Of a DNA stretch of 64,000 nt, positions 51,562 through 61,103 are shown in pieces. The DNA is from Knufia peltigerae (taxonomy: Eukaryota; Ascomycota; Eurotiomycetes; Chaetothyriales; Trichomeriaceae), in contig JAPDRN010000002.1 of the NCBI GenBank assembly GCA_030247855.1, positions 496,001-560,000 on the forward strand, written 5' to 3'. Below the pieces are notes generated by a model that had not been told where the DNA came from, searched no databases, and worked only from the letters and a program-made list of their open reading frames with translations. The number at the start of each line of letters is the position of its first letter. Positions within the stretch are counted from its first letter, which is position 1. Made by a program: the position numbers and the translations under genes.

Positions 51562-52347
51562 GATTATGGTGGTCTCTGCTGGACTTTGGCGAAAGACTGT
51601 TTGGTGAATAGTGCCTAGGCCAGACGAGCAAAGGCATAGAATGAAAACGGCCGGGCGACTGTAGGGAGAGAAGTAACTTGGTCTTCAGCCGGTGCGTCAA
51701 TCAACTAATTTTATATCTTTATATACTTACGACCAGCAACGGATCAGGCGTATCCAAAAGGGGTTTCGTTTCTCTATCTCTCTCAGCAGTGCCTCCATAC
51801 CGTGGACGCCGCACGTTGGTGGTTCGGGGTTCCACGAGGCTCCGAGCGCGAGGGCGAGCCCCCGACCGTATAGCTATACGGAGTACGACCGGCAATGCGA
51901 CTGGTTCCGGAGCCACCACCAGGAAGCCAGAATAGCACCTAGTGTCCTGTCAAGTCTGCGGCCAGCCAATGGCTAGTGAGGCCCCGTGCAGAACCCCGCC
52001 GCAAAGATTAGATCATCTACTCGCATCTTATCTAGCCCACGATCCTTGCATTGCTTCCTTCAATGCTGGCCCTTGCCGGCCGTTCGGACTGATCTTGCCC
52101 TGCATCTAATCTACGCCGGGCCCTACAGCATACGGTACACTCTAGAGTTATCGAAACGGACTGCGGTCGTGCGTTTCGTTGTTCACAGACCTCGGGACAC
52201 CATCCTCAGATCCTGAGGGCAACGATTGATATAATGCCCTCATCCCCTGCGCTGTTCCTCGCCATGGCACCCGGGTCACTCCTTTGTTCTGTTGCCGGCT
52301 CTTTTGGAAAACCTTTTGACGATTTCAAAGCCTCGCCTTGATTTCAC
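51562..52347. other. Divergent promoter of RTA1 and amine oxidase genes
   Basis: 786 bp between divergent ATGs, containing TACGGAGTA at 51877-51885. Open frames crossing the repeat are not credible. Confidence 0.4.
51877..51885 (+). repeat. TACGGAGTA copy
   Basis: Exact 9-mer in the intergenic region between the RTA1 and amine oxidase genes, within CTATACGGAGTACG. Confidence 0.8.
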
Positions 52348-53709
52348 ATGACTCTGTACGACTGCATTGTGGTGGGCGCCGGCTATGCTGGCCTTGCCGC
52401 TGCAAAGACCCTCCACGAAGCAGGCAGGGAAGTTCTGGTCCTCGAGGCCCGCGACCGCGTTGGCGGCCGCGTCTGGACGAAACACTTTCCCGACGGCACC
52501 TACGAAGACTATGGCGGCTCGTATCTGGGAGTGCAACAGCCACAGATGCACGCGCTGGCCAAAGAGTTCGACGTCCATACATTCAATGTCCCGACCAAAG
52601 GTAAAAGCGTCCTCTACTATCGGAAGCGCGCCCACCGGTATTCCGGCTTCATACCTCCCGTGGCGCCATGGTCGGTGCTCGACCTCGGTGTGGCCATCAA
52701 GAAGTTCGAGGCGATGGCGGCGACGGCCGACCTCGAAGAACCGTGGAAGACGCCAAACGCGCAAGAGTTGGACAACATGACCGTCGAAGAGTGGATGCGG
52801 AGGCACGTCTGGACACGCTCGGCCAGAGACATGATGCGTCTCGCGGTCGAATGCATCTGGGGCGCTCCGGCGTCACGCATCAGCCTCCTGCATGGCCTGT
52901 GGTACTCCAAGGCCGGCGTGAGTCTGACGGTGCTCGGCACGAGCGAGCACGGCGCTCAGCAGCAGCTGATCAATGGTGGAGGGCAGGCCATTGCCAACGG
53001 GATCCACGAGCGACTGGGCGAGATGGTGCACCTGGGCGAGCCTGTCACTCGGGTCGACCAGACGAGCGGTCCAGAGGTGATCGTCCACACAAAGACCGCG
53101 GTCTACACTGCTCGCCGCGTCATCTTCGCCATCCCGCCCCCACTGGTCTTGCAGGTGCAGTTCGAGCCGGCTCTGCCTTCGCCCAAGGTCCAGCTGCTAC
53201 AACACATGCCCATGGGCGCAACCTGGAAGGTCTTCGCCTCTTACCCCGAGCCTTTCTGGCGCGCCGAGGGACTGAGGGGGGAGGTCGCGAGTCCGGACGG
53301 CATGCTCGGCATCATCTTCGATTTCTCGCCCGAGGATGGCAGCCGAGGCGTGCTCATGGGGTTCGTCGTCAGCTCGAGAGCCCACCGCTTCGCCGACATG
53401 GACGAGCACGCCCGCAAGAAGGTCGCGCTTCAAGAGTTGGTGGCCTGCTATGGACCGAGAGCCGCGAAGCCCACCAAGATGTCCGTCCACAGCATGTGCA
53501 ACGAGCCGTGGTCGACGGGCTGCCCCGTGGCGGGCATGGGGCCTGGCGTCTGGACAGGTTTCGGTCGGTGGATGCGGAAGCCGGTCGGGCGGGTGCACTG
53601 GGCAGGCACAGAGGTCGCGACGGCTTGGAGCGGGTACATGGAGGGCGCCGTCCGGTCTGGTCAGCGTGCCGCCGGCGAGGTCCTCGAGATTTTGAATCGC
53701 GGCCGTTGA
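52348..53709 (+). CDS. Flavin-containing amine oxidase (MAO family)
   Basis: FAD-dependent oxidase of primary amines or related substrates. Single exon, 453 residues. The N-terminal dinucleotide fold is intact (IVVGAGYAGLAAAKTLHEAG, then LEARDRVGGRVWT). The substrate-half stretches include GGSYLGVQQPQM and LLHGLWYSKAGV. The C-terminal flavin motif reads GRVHWAGTEVATAWSGYMEGAVRSGQRAA. The N-x-x-W-S-T-G-C stretch of the MAO fold is present (NEPWSTGC). No signal peptide or C-terminal anchor is seen and no PTS1 (the end is NRGR), so it is probably cytosolic. The gene is GC-rich like the aldehyde dehydrogenase. MAO plus aldehyde dehydrogenase would be a usual pairing, but they are 50 kb apart. Confidence 0.93.
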   Translation: MTLYDCIVVGAGYAGLAAAKTLHEAGREVLVLEARDRVGGRVWTKHFPDGTYEDYGGSYLGVQQPQMHALAKEFDVHTFNVPTKGKSVLYYRKRAHRYSGFIPPVAPWSVLDLGVAIKKFEAMAATADLEEPWKTPNAQELDNMTVEEWMRRHVWTRSARDMMRLAVECIWGAPASRISLLHGLWYSKAGVSLTVLGTSEHGAQQQLINGGGQAIANGIHERLGEMVHLGEPVTRVDQTSGPEVIVHTKTAVYTARRVIFAIPPPLVLQVQFEPALPSPKVQLLQHMPMGATWKVFASYPEPFWRAEGLRGEVASPDGMLGIIFDFSPEDGSRGVLMGFVVSSRAHRFADMDEHARKKVALQELVACYGPRAAKPTKMSVHSMCNEPWSTGCPVAGMGPGVWTGFGRWMRKPVGRVHWAGTEVATAWSGYMEGAVRSGQRAAGEVLEILNRGR

Positions 53710-54229
53710 AGCGGATCCTACTGTCAGGATTGACCCGGTCAAGGCCGCACCGTAATGGGTGGACGTACAGCTCACAGAGGGATGAGGTTCGGCCAACGGC
53801 TTCGATAGGAGGAGGATGATGATGGCTATGGACGAAAACCCACCTAAATTGATCTTCGGCACCAGGAGTATGCTGGTTCATCGCTTACGTGACTTTTTAC
53901 CGTGACAAGGAACGAAATTATAGGTCGTTTTAACAAGCCACCAGGACTGCATCCGTAGTATTGTGCCTACGATTTTGCATTGATGACCCGCACCTTTCGT
54001 CTACGACCTAAAGGCTTGGTCGGACCGCAAGTGGAATGCATATGGTGAACTAAAGATGTGAATGTCGTCGGCAAGCCTTTAGTCTGGTCGGCTGCGAGGT
54101 GAGTGAGATGGGTGTCGCAGACGAGTTTCGACGTCGTTCCATCTTCCATGAAATGCCCTATATCGCCAAAGATCAAGAGCCACGAAGTAGCGTCAATCTA
54201 TGGTGGCGACTGAAATCCCGTCACCTTTT
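53710..54229. other. 3' region of the amine oxidase
   Basis: No gene is supported. Minus-strand frames from 53197-53881 are shadows of the amine oxidase. Confidence 0.4.
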
Positions 54230-54444
54230 CAAAATCCGCCACGAGAGCATCCCACAACCTTGTCCGCCGTGCCCTCGGAACGCATGTTCGCCAGGAGTTC
54301 CTCCACCTTTGCCGACACACCCTCGCACTTGTCACTGAGAGTATACACCGCGCTGCTCTTGTTTGCAGTCAGATCCCCTTGCCGACACGTCGTTGCCCTG
54401 CAAGGGAACGTCGGCGCGATGGAATGCAAGTCTAGCCGCAGGGT

Positions 54445-54654
54445 TCAATTCTCCACGGCTGCAATGGTGCGGTCTGCCGACGCTTGAGATCGACCGACAA
54501 GATAGACCCTCAGCTTGGCCGCATGCTTTGCGAGGGTGGTCACCTTGTACTCGCCAATGCCACTCGTTCCTCTAATGAAGATGGCCACGAGACCGTCGGG
54601 AAACGTTGAGGAGATGCGCTCGTTGGAAGTGAGGATGTGTTCGAGGGACACCAC
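54445..54654 (-). pseudogene. Fragment of a short-chain dehydrogenase/reductase
   Basis: The frame keeps the N-terminal part of a common fungal SDR: VSLEHILTSNERISSTFPDGL, then the cofactor motif GTSGIGE, KHAAKLRVYLVGRSQ and ADR. The codon where the family has its ATG is GTG (54652-54654), and a TGA follows after 69 codons where the protein should continue for about 250 more. No acceptable intron removes the stop. The downstream frame to about 54230 may be further decayed SDR sequence (GDLTANKS.., EGVSAKVEELLANM) but is not certain. I read it as a truncated, start-lacking remnant downstream of the Zn2Cys6 gene. It is not a RIP-type change, as the start change is A to G on the coding strand. 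Confidence 0.72.
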
Positions 54655-54828
54655 GATGATTAACCCGGGAGCCTGTCTGGTGGCGGATTGTCTTTCGGTT
54701 GAGTCTGTCGGATATTATGGCGGAGCGGATATAGAGGTCAGCGCACACTAGGCGGTTATACAAACCAGAAAGTTAAATCACCCTTCGGAGCTGTACTTTC
54801 TCATAGCACATGACCCATGGATTCGATG

Positions 54829-56986
54829 TCATGAGGTGAAGTGGGTGCTTTCAGAATCTCGAATGGGTTCGTCCCAGAGTCCGAAATTTGAGAAGTCAAA
54901 ACTGGGTACGGTATTAAAAATGCTGTGTAGGTCGTTCTGTTCCCACCACGTTGTTGCCAGCGTGGGGTCGAGCTGCTCGAAACCTGCCTGGGCCGGGTCT
55001 TTCTCACGGGGAGTGAGATAGTTGTCATGCTCTTCGTCTCCTGAAGTCCCCTCTGACATGATTTTCAGGTAGGCATTGGTTGCTTTTGGCACGAGCTGCT
55101 GCATGAACGGTCCAATCTGCAAGGCGCTAGATGTGACGAGGTCTCGAACCGTTGATATCGCGGGTTGGACTGTACCTCTCCATCTGGTCCGTTGGAATTC
55201 GAGAAGGGCGACCGCCATGGCGGCTGAGCGAGCAGTTTCTTCGTAAGAAGCCTCTCCTTTCCAGTATCCATAGATGGTGATGAAAACGGAAGTCGAGATC
55301 CGGCGAACTTGGCGCCAGGTTGGCGGCAATATAATGGTGGACTGTAACTGTCTGCCTAGAGCATCATCGAAAGATTGCAGGGTAGTGGTCGCCATCAACG
55401 TGATTACGGGGCTATAAATGTCAAAATAAATCGACAACACATTTTGCGCTGCACGGAGGCAAACACTCAAAGATGAGATCCAGTGTTCTTCTGAGAGAAG
55501 AAGCGGTGCTCGTAGCATGATCCGCGACCTAAAGTGATTGTCAGACAAGCCGGTCAAAGCACGCCCTCTGGCACCACCGCAATGTCTTACCAGAAAATAT
55601 GTATCTGAACCAGAACTTCGTACTGGTACTCAAAAGTCTCCCCTTTCTGCACCTCCCCGGACCTGGGCTTCCCAATGCGTGCACAAACTCGTCCCATGAT
55701 AGACTCTAGATCGATAACGTTGTTATATGTGTAAGGTCGAGTGTGCAGTGATTCCAGAACCTGGCCGTTGAGCGATACATACTGCACCAGTCTATTGAGA
55801 CGTGGATATTTCATGAGGAGAGGGGCGAAGAGATCCGGTGCTATGTCGGTCGTCTTGATACACGAGGCCGTACTGTGTGTCAGTGCGGAATATCTGCCAG
55901 TCATTAGTGCCGAAAAGTCTTTGGCCATTCCCTTACTTACTGGTCGGCAAAGTAGATCATCAGATATATCCGTAAAGACTGGAGATTGACATCTTGGCAA
56001 GCACGATGAATGCCTAGATCGTGCGCCGCCTTTACAGCATGAGCAATCAAAGCCTGTCCTCTAGTCCCAGTGCCCGTTCGAAGCACACAAGTATGTTGTA
56101 AGTAGAGAGCAGACACTACATCCAGCGTTGGCTCTCCGGCGTAATTGTCCATCAACATGGTTGAAAGTTCGAAGAAGGCTTCGAAGATGTGAGAATTGGG
56201 GTTGGGGAAATTGTGAAGAGCCAGAGCAGCGAAAAGAAGGCTAAGTTGATCAAGGGGAACTTTCCCGCCGCGAAGGTCAATATAGCCAAGATGTGGATGA
56301 TTGGGCGAGTGATTGAACAGCTCGATGGCCGCTTGTCGCAGCTGGTACAGGTCGAGGAGGTCAATAGGCAAGCCTCGAGATTCACCGGCAGCATCGAGCA
56401 TTTGCAGAATGTCCAAGAGCGTCAGGTCAGCGACGCTGGAAAGGACACTGGTTTGACCCAGAGGTCTAAGCCCGACCATGCTGGAGGACGATGTGGATTG
56501 CGGTTCGGGGAGCTCGCACAACGACGTAACGTCTGGCCTAGAATATTAGAAACGTGCCTGATGGGCACATGAATCGACTTACACTGCCTCTGGGACGCTT
56601 CGCGGATGACAAGCAGACGAATCAGGTCGAAAGGGTCTTGCGCCTTGGATCGAGACACAGGTCGAGGTCCTTCAGTGGCCGGAGAATGACTCGATGCTGC
56701 TGAGTGTACGGAGCCCGCCGGAAGGTAAGGGCTTGCATCCTCTTCTTCCAGCAGAGAATGTGGTGGGGAGGTTGCGAGCTTGGGTGTTCGGAGGGGTCTG
56801 GGTATCCCTTCAGATCACAGAGTTGCATAAAAGGTAAGAAAAGGCACCGTACCTGGCTTTAGAGCGGACCACACAATTCAAGCCCAATCGAGTACATGAT
56901 TGGCAAGGCAATGGAGGGCGGCATTTCTTCTTCGTTTGCCGACAATGTTCACAGGCCTTGGGGAGCCTGAGGCCCTTTCCAGCCAT
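54829..56986 (-). CDS. Zn2Cys6 transcription factor, five exons
   Basis: Nuclear regulator. Exons 56986-56853, 56797-56583, 56532-55941, 55893-55591 and 55528-54829 give 647 residues with consistent phases; introns are 47-62 bp. The cluster uses Cys12, 15, 22, 28, 31 and 38 (ACEHCRQTKKKC, then PCQSC). The acceptors of exons 2 and 3 are the second AG in each case, chosen because only they keep the frame (RSKARPLRTPKL; RQYVTSLCELPEPQ). The middle domain is typical (LDLYQLRQAAIELFNHSPN, HAVKAAHDLGIHRACQD, KYPRLNRLVQYVS). The gene is divergent from a tannase-like esterase and upstream of an SDR remnant, so control of an aromatic-ester or SDR function is possible. Confidence 0.86.
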
Positions 56987-57086
56987 CAAGTCGGCGGCCA
57001 GAACAAAAGTGTGACAGTCAGCTTCATGGTCGTGTATCGTTTGTTGGAGAACAAGGTGGGATAAAGTCGAAGAGGGCCGAGTACTT

Positions 57087-57102
57087 TACTCCGTACGGAG
57101 TA
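57087..57102. repeat. Perfect 16-bp palindrome TACTCCGTACGGAGTA
   Basis: Two 9-mer units overlap head to head, sharing the central TA. The sequence equals its own complement. It is the only full palindrome of the family noticed in the window; the other copies are single units. Confidence 0.9.
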
Positions 57103-57253
57103 CAGTAGAGGGGCAATATGTCGGCGCAGTTGCCGTATTGTTCCTTCACAAGTGATCTTAAATCCGAGTGTAAGTCCGGCCGTGGTGAAACTTTACGAAG
57201 TTCGCTTGATTCTACAGAGTACCGAGTATGACTTACTCGTACAGAGCACGAAG

Positions 57254-57262
57254 TACGGAGTA
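57254..57262 (+). repeat. TACGGAGTA copy
   Basis: Exact 9-mer in AAGTACGGAGTACGACTG, preceded by degenerate copies (TACAGAGTACCGAGTATGAC) at 57213-57232. Confidence 0.8.
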
Positions 57263-57635
57263 CGACTGCTCGTGATCCTTGTGCCCCGTGAAAGTGAGAT
57301 GCAGTCTCTGAACCGTTGTGTTTGAACCTTGGAGTCTACCATGCTGCTACATCCGCCCTCTATATCCGCTGTCCGACTTCATTTTTTTTTGCGGGGACCC
57401 CGCGTTACCATTTCCTCAACGACCAAAGCAGAGAGTTGGTCAACTCATCCGCCCGGATCGTAAAAAGAACTCTTTCGGTACCGATGGTGTAAGGAAACCA
57501 CGGTCGAATATCACAATGTTAAAAAGGTAAGGATGGGCTCTCTTGTAGCTCGTGAAAGAAAAAAAACATGACTCGATTCCAAATCTCATTTCTTTTTTTC
57601 AATATCTGCCCTTGAAAATATCACTATCTTCCCTC

Positions 57636-59237
57636 ATGGCGCCTCCCTCCATCGTCGTCGGTGCCGCCGCAGCAGCATTAAACTGCATTCCACAAACTTT
57701 CCACAATCCCAACATATCAGGACTCGGCATATCGTCCATCAGTGCGCACGTGGTCAACAATTGGTCTCTCGAGATTCCCCAGGGATTGTATACCTCTCAC
57801 GAGGCCCGTAACGTGACAGACGTCAGCTTCTGCAACGTCACGGTGACTTCGACACACCCTGGGTGGAACGACACCATCAACACCCAGCTCTGGCTGCCAC
57901 TTGATCCCTCGGATTGGAACGGTCGGCTCCAGATGACGGGCGGAGGTGGGCTCGTCACGGGATTGTTGTACACGGCCATGACGGGAGCCCTATCCGACGG
58001 TTACGCCAGCGTTTCCACCGATGGCGGCCACAACAGCCTGACCGACCTTTCCGTCTGGGGTCTGTACGAAGACCAGAACCCCAACCTCTACAACGTCCTG
58101 GACTTTGCCCAAAACAGCCTACACGAAGCTGCGGTCATGGGCAAGACCCTGACAAAAGACTTTTACGGTAAAAACGTTTCTTATTCCTACTACACTGGTT
58201 GTTCCACAGGTGGGAGGCAAGGTTTGGCCATCGCCCAGAACTACCCCGAGGATTTCGACGGCATCCTCGCCTCCGCTCCCGCCTTGAAATGGAACGACAT
58301 TGCTATTCAGATGTTATACCCCATGGTCAATCTGCTGGACCAACACGACGGCTTCCCAAACCAATGTGAATTGGACGCCCTGACCGCTGCGGCCGTCGAA
58401 GCTTGCGACCCAAAGGACGGCGTCACCGACGGCATCATCAGCGCCCCCGAGCTGTGCGACCTTGACCCTCTCACCATGGTGGGACGGTCGATCCCGTGCG
58501 GAACCAGCTCTGAGGGGCATGTCGTCAACATTTCACGCATCGCCGCCATTGGTGCCAAGGGTGCTTGGTACCCGGTCGAACAAAGCGGAACGGCCCTGTG
58601 GTTGGGATTTGGACAACAAGCCCAGCTGGGAGGACTCATGAATACCACAACTACAACAACAACCACCAACAGCCCCTCGGGAGTGTCCGAGCCCGAGCCG
58701 GTCCCCTTTGGCCCTTCTGTCCAGTGGCTGGCTTGTATGCTCAAGCACGACCCGGCTTACGACTGGCGAACAAACTATAACGTCCAGCAAATGTACGAGC
58801 AACTCAAGTCCCCCGAAAACGCCCTCTACCGTGGCATCTTGAGTGCGGACAATCCTGATTTGTCAAAATTCCGTGACGCCGGGGGCAAGATGATCACTTG
58901 GCAAGGCATGGCCGACGACAACATCCCCACAGCAGAGTCTCAAGATTACTATCAGTCCGTCGAAGCTCACGACCCGGACGTGCGGGACTATTATCGATAC
59001 TTCCAACCTCCGGGGATAGGTCATTGCCTAGGTGGCCCGGGGTTTTTCCCCGGTCAGACGTTCGAAAACTTGGTGGATTGGGTGGAACACGGACGAGCCC
59101 CGGACAGTTTACTCGGCGTCACTCAGCCAGACTTCAATGGTGTGATCTCTCAGAGACCAATCTGTTTATATCCCAAGAGGGCTAAATATGACGGCGAGGG
59201 TGAAGTGACCGCGGCTGGTAGTTGGACGTGTCAATAA
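57636..59237 (+). CDS. Tannase / feruloyl esterase family hydrolase
   Basis: Serine esterase of aromatic esters such as gallates or hydroxycinnamates. Single exon, 533 residues from the ATG at 57636; the frame extends 84 bases upstream only to a GTG. The catalytic set is visible: nucleophile Ser190 in GCSTGGRQG with its paired Cys189, Asp427 or 428 in MADDNIP, and His463-Cys464 in PGIGHCLGGPG, the Cys-Ser/His-Cys arrangement of the family. Also typical are TGGGGLVTG and STDGGHN. Many Asn-X-Ser/Thr sites suggest secretion. The N-terminus (SIVVGAAAAALNC) is only weakly hydrophobic, so the signal peptide is poor or the true first exon is missed. A Thr/Asn-rich run of about 10 residues follows GLMN. 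It is divergent from a Zn2Cys6 gene. Confidence 0.9.
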   Translation: MAPPSIVVGAAAAALNCIPQTFHNPNISGLGISSISAHVVNNWSLEIPQGLYTSHEARNVTDVSFCNVTVTSTHPGWNDTINTQLWLPLDPSDWNGRLQMTGGGGLVTGLLYTAMTGALSDGYASVSTDGGHNSLTDLSVWGLYEDQNPNLYNVLDFAQNSLHEAAVMGKTLTKDFYGKNVSYSYYTGCSTGGRQGLAIAQNYPEDFDGILASAPALKWNDIAIQMLYPMVNLLDQHDGFPNQCELDALTAAAVEACDPKDGVTDGIISAPELCDLDPLTMVGRSIPCGTSSEGHVVNISRIAAIGAKGAWYPVEQSGTALWLGFGQQAQLGGLMNTTTTTTTTNSPSGVSEPEPVPFGPSVQWLACMLKHDPAYDWRTNYNVQQMYEQLKSPENALYRGILSADNPDLSKFRDAGGKMITWQGMADDNIPTAESQDYYQSVEAHDPDVRDYYRYFQPPGIGHCLGGPGFFPGQTFENLVDWVEHGRAPDSLLGVTQPDFNGVISQRPICLYPKRAKYDGEGEVTAAGSWTCQ

Positions 59238-59549
59238 TCAACGGTAGGGCCTGATGTAGATGCTCCTTGTTGTCCAGCTTATATCTTTTACTGGTGCCAT
59301 TCACCAAATCCTATCTTGACGAGTTTCGACCTGAAATGTCATTCAATCAAGACAGTGAATCCTCGTAATAACTTTAGGTCTATTGATAAGGTATGCCATA
59401 GGTTGGGTTGTAATGCCCTGGGATAATGATAAAGGCTGTGCTTCCTCCACAGTCTCTTCGCATCTATCGAATGCGTTTCAACATCCACGCCGTCTCAATC
59501 TTACACACTTCCTCCTAACACGAGACTGGAATGCCCCTCACTGTATGTC
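59238..59549. other. Convergent 3' region
   Basis: 3' flanks of the tannase and App1-like genes. Nothing else seen. Confidence 0.4.
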
Positions 59550-59741
59550 CTATGCGGACTTTGACAGACCATCATTTCCATCCTTGCCTTGAGACTTATC
59601 AACAACATTCGACTCTGGTGGTGCAGGACTCGCAGAACGCGGAGTTTTGGTCTCCGGTGTCTGAGGCTGTGGGGTACCTGTTCGTGGGGTGCCGAGCTGG
59701 GACTTTGATCGTTTTGGCTGCATGCCATGCTCAGTCTGGCA
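59550..59741 (-). other. In-frame extension beyond the App1 TAG
   Basis: 63 codons and a second TAG continue in the same frame as the phosphatase. They read CQTEHGMQPKRSKSQLG and then TPRTGTPQPQTPETKTPRSA, ending NDGLSKSA. The repeated TPxT/TPQ units and Lys/Pro/Ser bias resemble a disordered C-terminal tail rather than random 3' UTR. Either the gene was recently cut short, the stop is read through, an intron covers it, or the base is an error. Confidence 0.5.
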
Positions 59742-61103
59742 CTAAACACTGAGCAAAGATCCAAGGAAACCGGGATGGGCCTGGCCAGCAAGGTGTTTGA
59801 CATGGTCTGCCAATTCTTCCGGTTGCACAAACACCCTCCACACGTAATCTGGCACATCTTTGAAAGCCTCCGCGAAGCGACTGTTTTTGTTCTTGGCATC
59901 CATATTCGGGGCGTCAACGACCTTTCTGATGTAAATTGCTTTGATCCAATCGGGATACTTGGTGTACATCTGGGCATATGACTCAGGGTCAGATTGGGTC
60001 GAATCACCGATGCAAATGAATCTGCGGTTAGGAAGCCACGACTGGATTTTGTCGATTCGGTCCGTCTTGTACTCTTGTACACCTTGTGTGAAGGATTGTA
60101 GCAAACCGCCAAGATTCATCCATGATGCATCCCGGAGAATCATTGTTCCAGCTGGATAGTGCTGATGAACAAACCCATGCAGGAACGGATACAAGTTGTA
60201 CGGCGATGCGGAGAGATAGAACCAAGCAGGAGACTTGAAAGCCTCGTTCAAGACTTTGTAGAACTCTGGCATTCCAGTAGTCACCTTTGGTTCATCCGCA
60301 AAAGTAGACCGCAAGATCCCAGTAGGATTCGGAGTCTGGGTGATTTTGATGGTGTCGTCGATGTCAGAGATGATGGCGTAGCCTTCCGGGCCAACAAAGT
60401 GTGTCTGCGATGTGAGCTCTGCAAACAGACCATCAACGCTCGAGCAGACGACTGTCTTGCCGTCGGCGTCACCTGCACCGCCAGTGGGCATGATCTGGCT
60501 ACTGATGCCGTTGAGATTCGACGGACCGAGAAGTCGCTTGTGTGGATTACCTTGTGGTGTTGGGCAAGGTACCTCCACCTCAATGGTTCGAGCGGGTGCA
60601 ATCGCCATAACAAAGGGCTTCAATCGTTCTTCAATTCTCTTGGTGACTTCTGGATCAGTGCCGGCCGTGCCATCGATGCCTAACATATCCACAATGTTGC
60701 TGACATATTTGGTCAAATCCTTACGACCTGCACGAAAGAAACAGGCAACGAATTCCGCCTCCCAGGTTTGGGCATCATCTTTGCCTGATTTGACAGGGGT
60801 GTAGGCAGTATTGTCGAGAAGCCATACTATGTTGTCTTTGGGACTTGCTTTCTTTCCGAAAGGGTTGCGGTGGCCGAGAATGCCTGAAAGGTTTGTTAGG
60901 ACCACGTGCAGGCTAGAGAGAGTTCCATACTTACTGGTGCTTTTGTCAATAAAACCCATCTCAGATCTGTCAAAACGCTTTGGCAACTTGGATTCGACTT
61001 CAGCAAAATTGGCTTCCTTGCGAGACTCGGCTTCAAGTGGCGTCTCCTGGAGTTTTTGTTCTGCTCGGTCGGCGCGAGCCGACTTGCCCTTTGATTTGCC
61101 CAT
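59742..61103 (-). CDS. App1-type Mg2+-dependent phosphatidate phosphatase, two exons
   Basis: Converts phosphatidic acid to diacylglycerol; in yeast App1 acts at cortical actin patches. Exons 61103-60935 and 60883-59742 give 436 residues. The start MGKSKGKSARADRAEQ at 61103 is an ATG; the frame runs upstream but without family sequence. The 51-bp GTAAGT..TTCAG intron is a stop-free multiple of three. The HAD catalytic motif DIDDTIK is at residues 230-236 (Asp230, Asp232), followed by KVTTGMPEFYKVLN, FYLSASPYNLYPFL, RFICIGDSTQSDPESYA and YPDWIKAIYIRKV. The annotated stop is a TAG after GSLLSV, but the same frame stays open for 63 more codons (to 59550) with a Pro/Thr/Ser-rich tail that looks coding. 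The true end may therefore lie at 59550. Confidence 0.92.
   Translation of the reverse strand: MGKSKGKSARADRAEQKLQETPLEAESRKEANFAEVESKLPKRFDRSEMGFIDKSTSKYGTLSSLHVVLTNLSGILGHRNPFGKKASPKDNIVWLLDNTAYTPVKSGKDDAQTWEAEFVACFFRAGRKDLTKYVSNIVDMLGIDGTAGTDPEVTKRIEERLKPFVMAIAPARTIEVEVPCPTPQGNPHKRLLGPSNLNGISSQIMPTGGAGDADGKTVVCSSVDGLFAELTSQTHFVGPEGYAIISDIDDTIKITQTPNPTGILRSTFADEPKVTTGMPEFYKVLNEAFKSPAWFYLSASPYNLYPFLHGFVHQHYPAGTMILRDASWMNLGGLLQSFTQGVQEYKTDRIDKIQSWLPNRRFICIGDSTQSDPESYAQMYTKYPDWIKAIYIRKVVDAPNMDAKNKNSRFAEAFKDVPDYVWRVFVQPEELADHVKHLAGQAHPGFLGSLLSV

Larger units (their letters stand above)
56987..57635. promoter_or_regulatory. Divergent promoter of regulator and tannase with palindromic repeats
   Basis: 649 bp between divergent ATGs. 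It contains the 16-bp perfect palindrome TACTCCGTACGGAGTA (57087-57102), degenerate relatives at 57213-57250, and another exact TACGGAGTA at 57254. The palindrome centre, CCGTACGG, is also the kind of inverted CGG pair bound by Zn2Cys6 proteins. No gene is supported inside. Confidence 0.5.

Noticed and set aside
52668..53881. 383-codon plus-strand and several minus-strand frames over the amine oxidase.
   Set aside because: Composition (Arg, Gly, Ala) shows shadows of GC-rich codons; the amine oxidase frame has full family motifs.
59501..60112. 203-codon minus-strand frame crossing the App1 3' end.
   Set aside because: It is in another frame than the phosphatase and lacks motifs; the coding-like tail is in the phosphatase frame.
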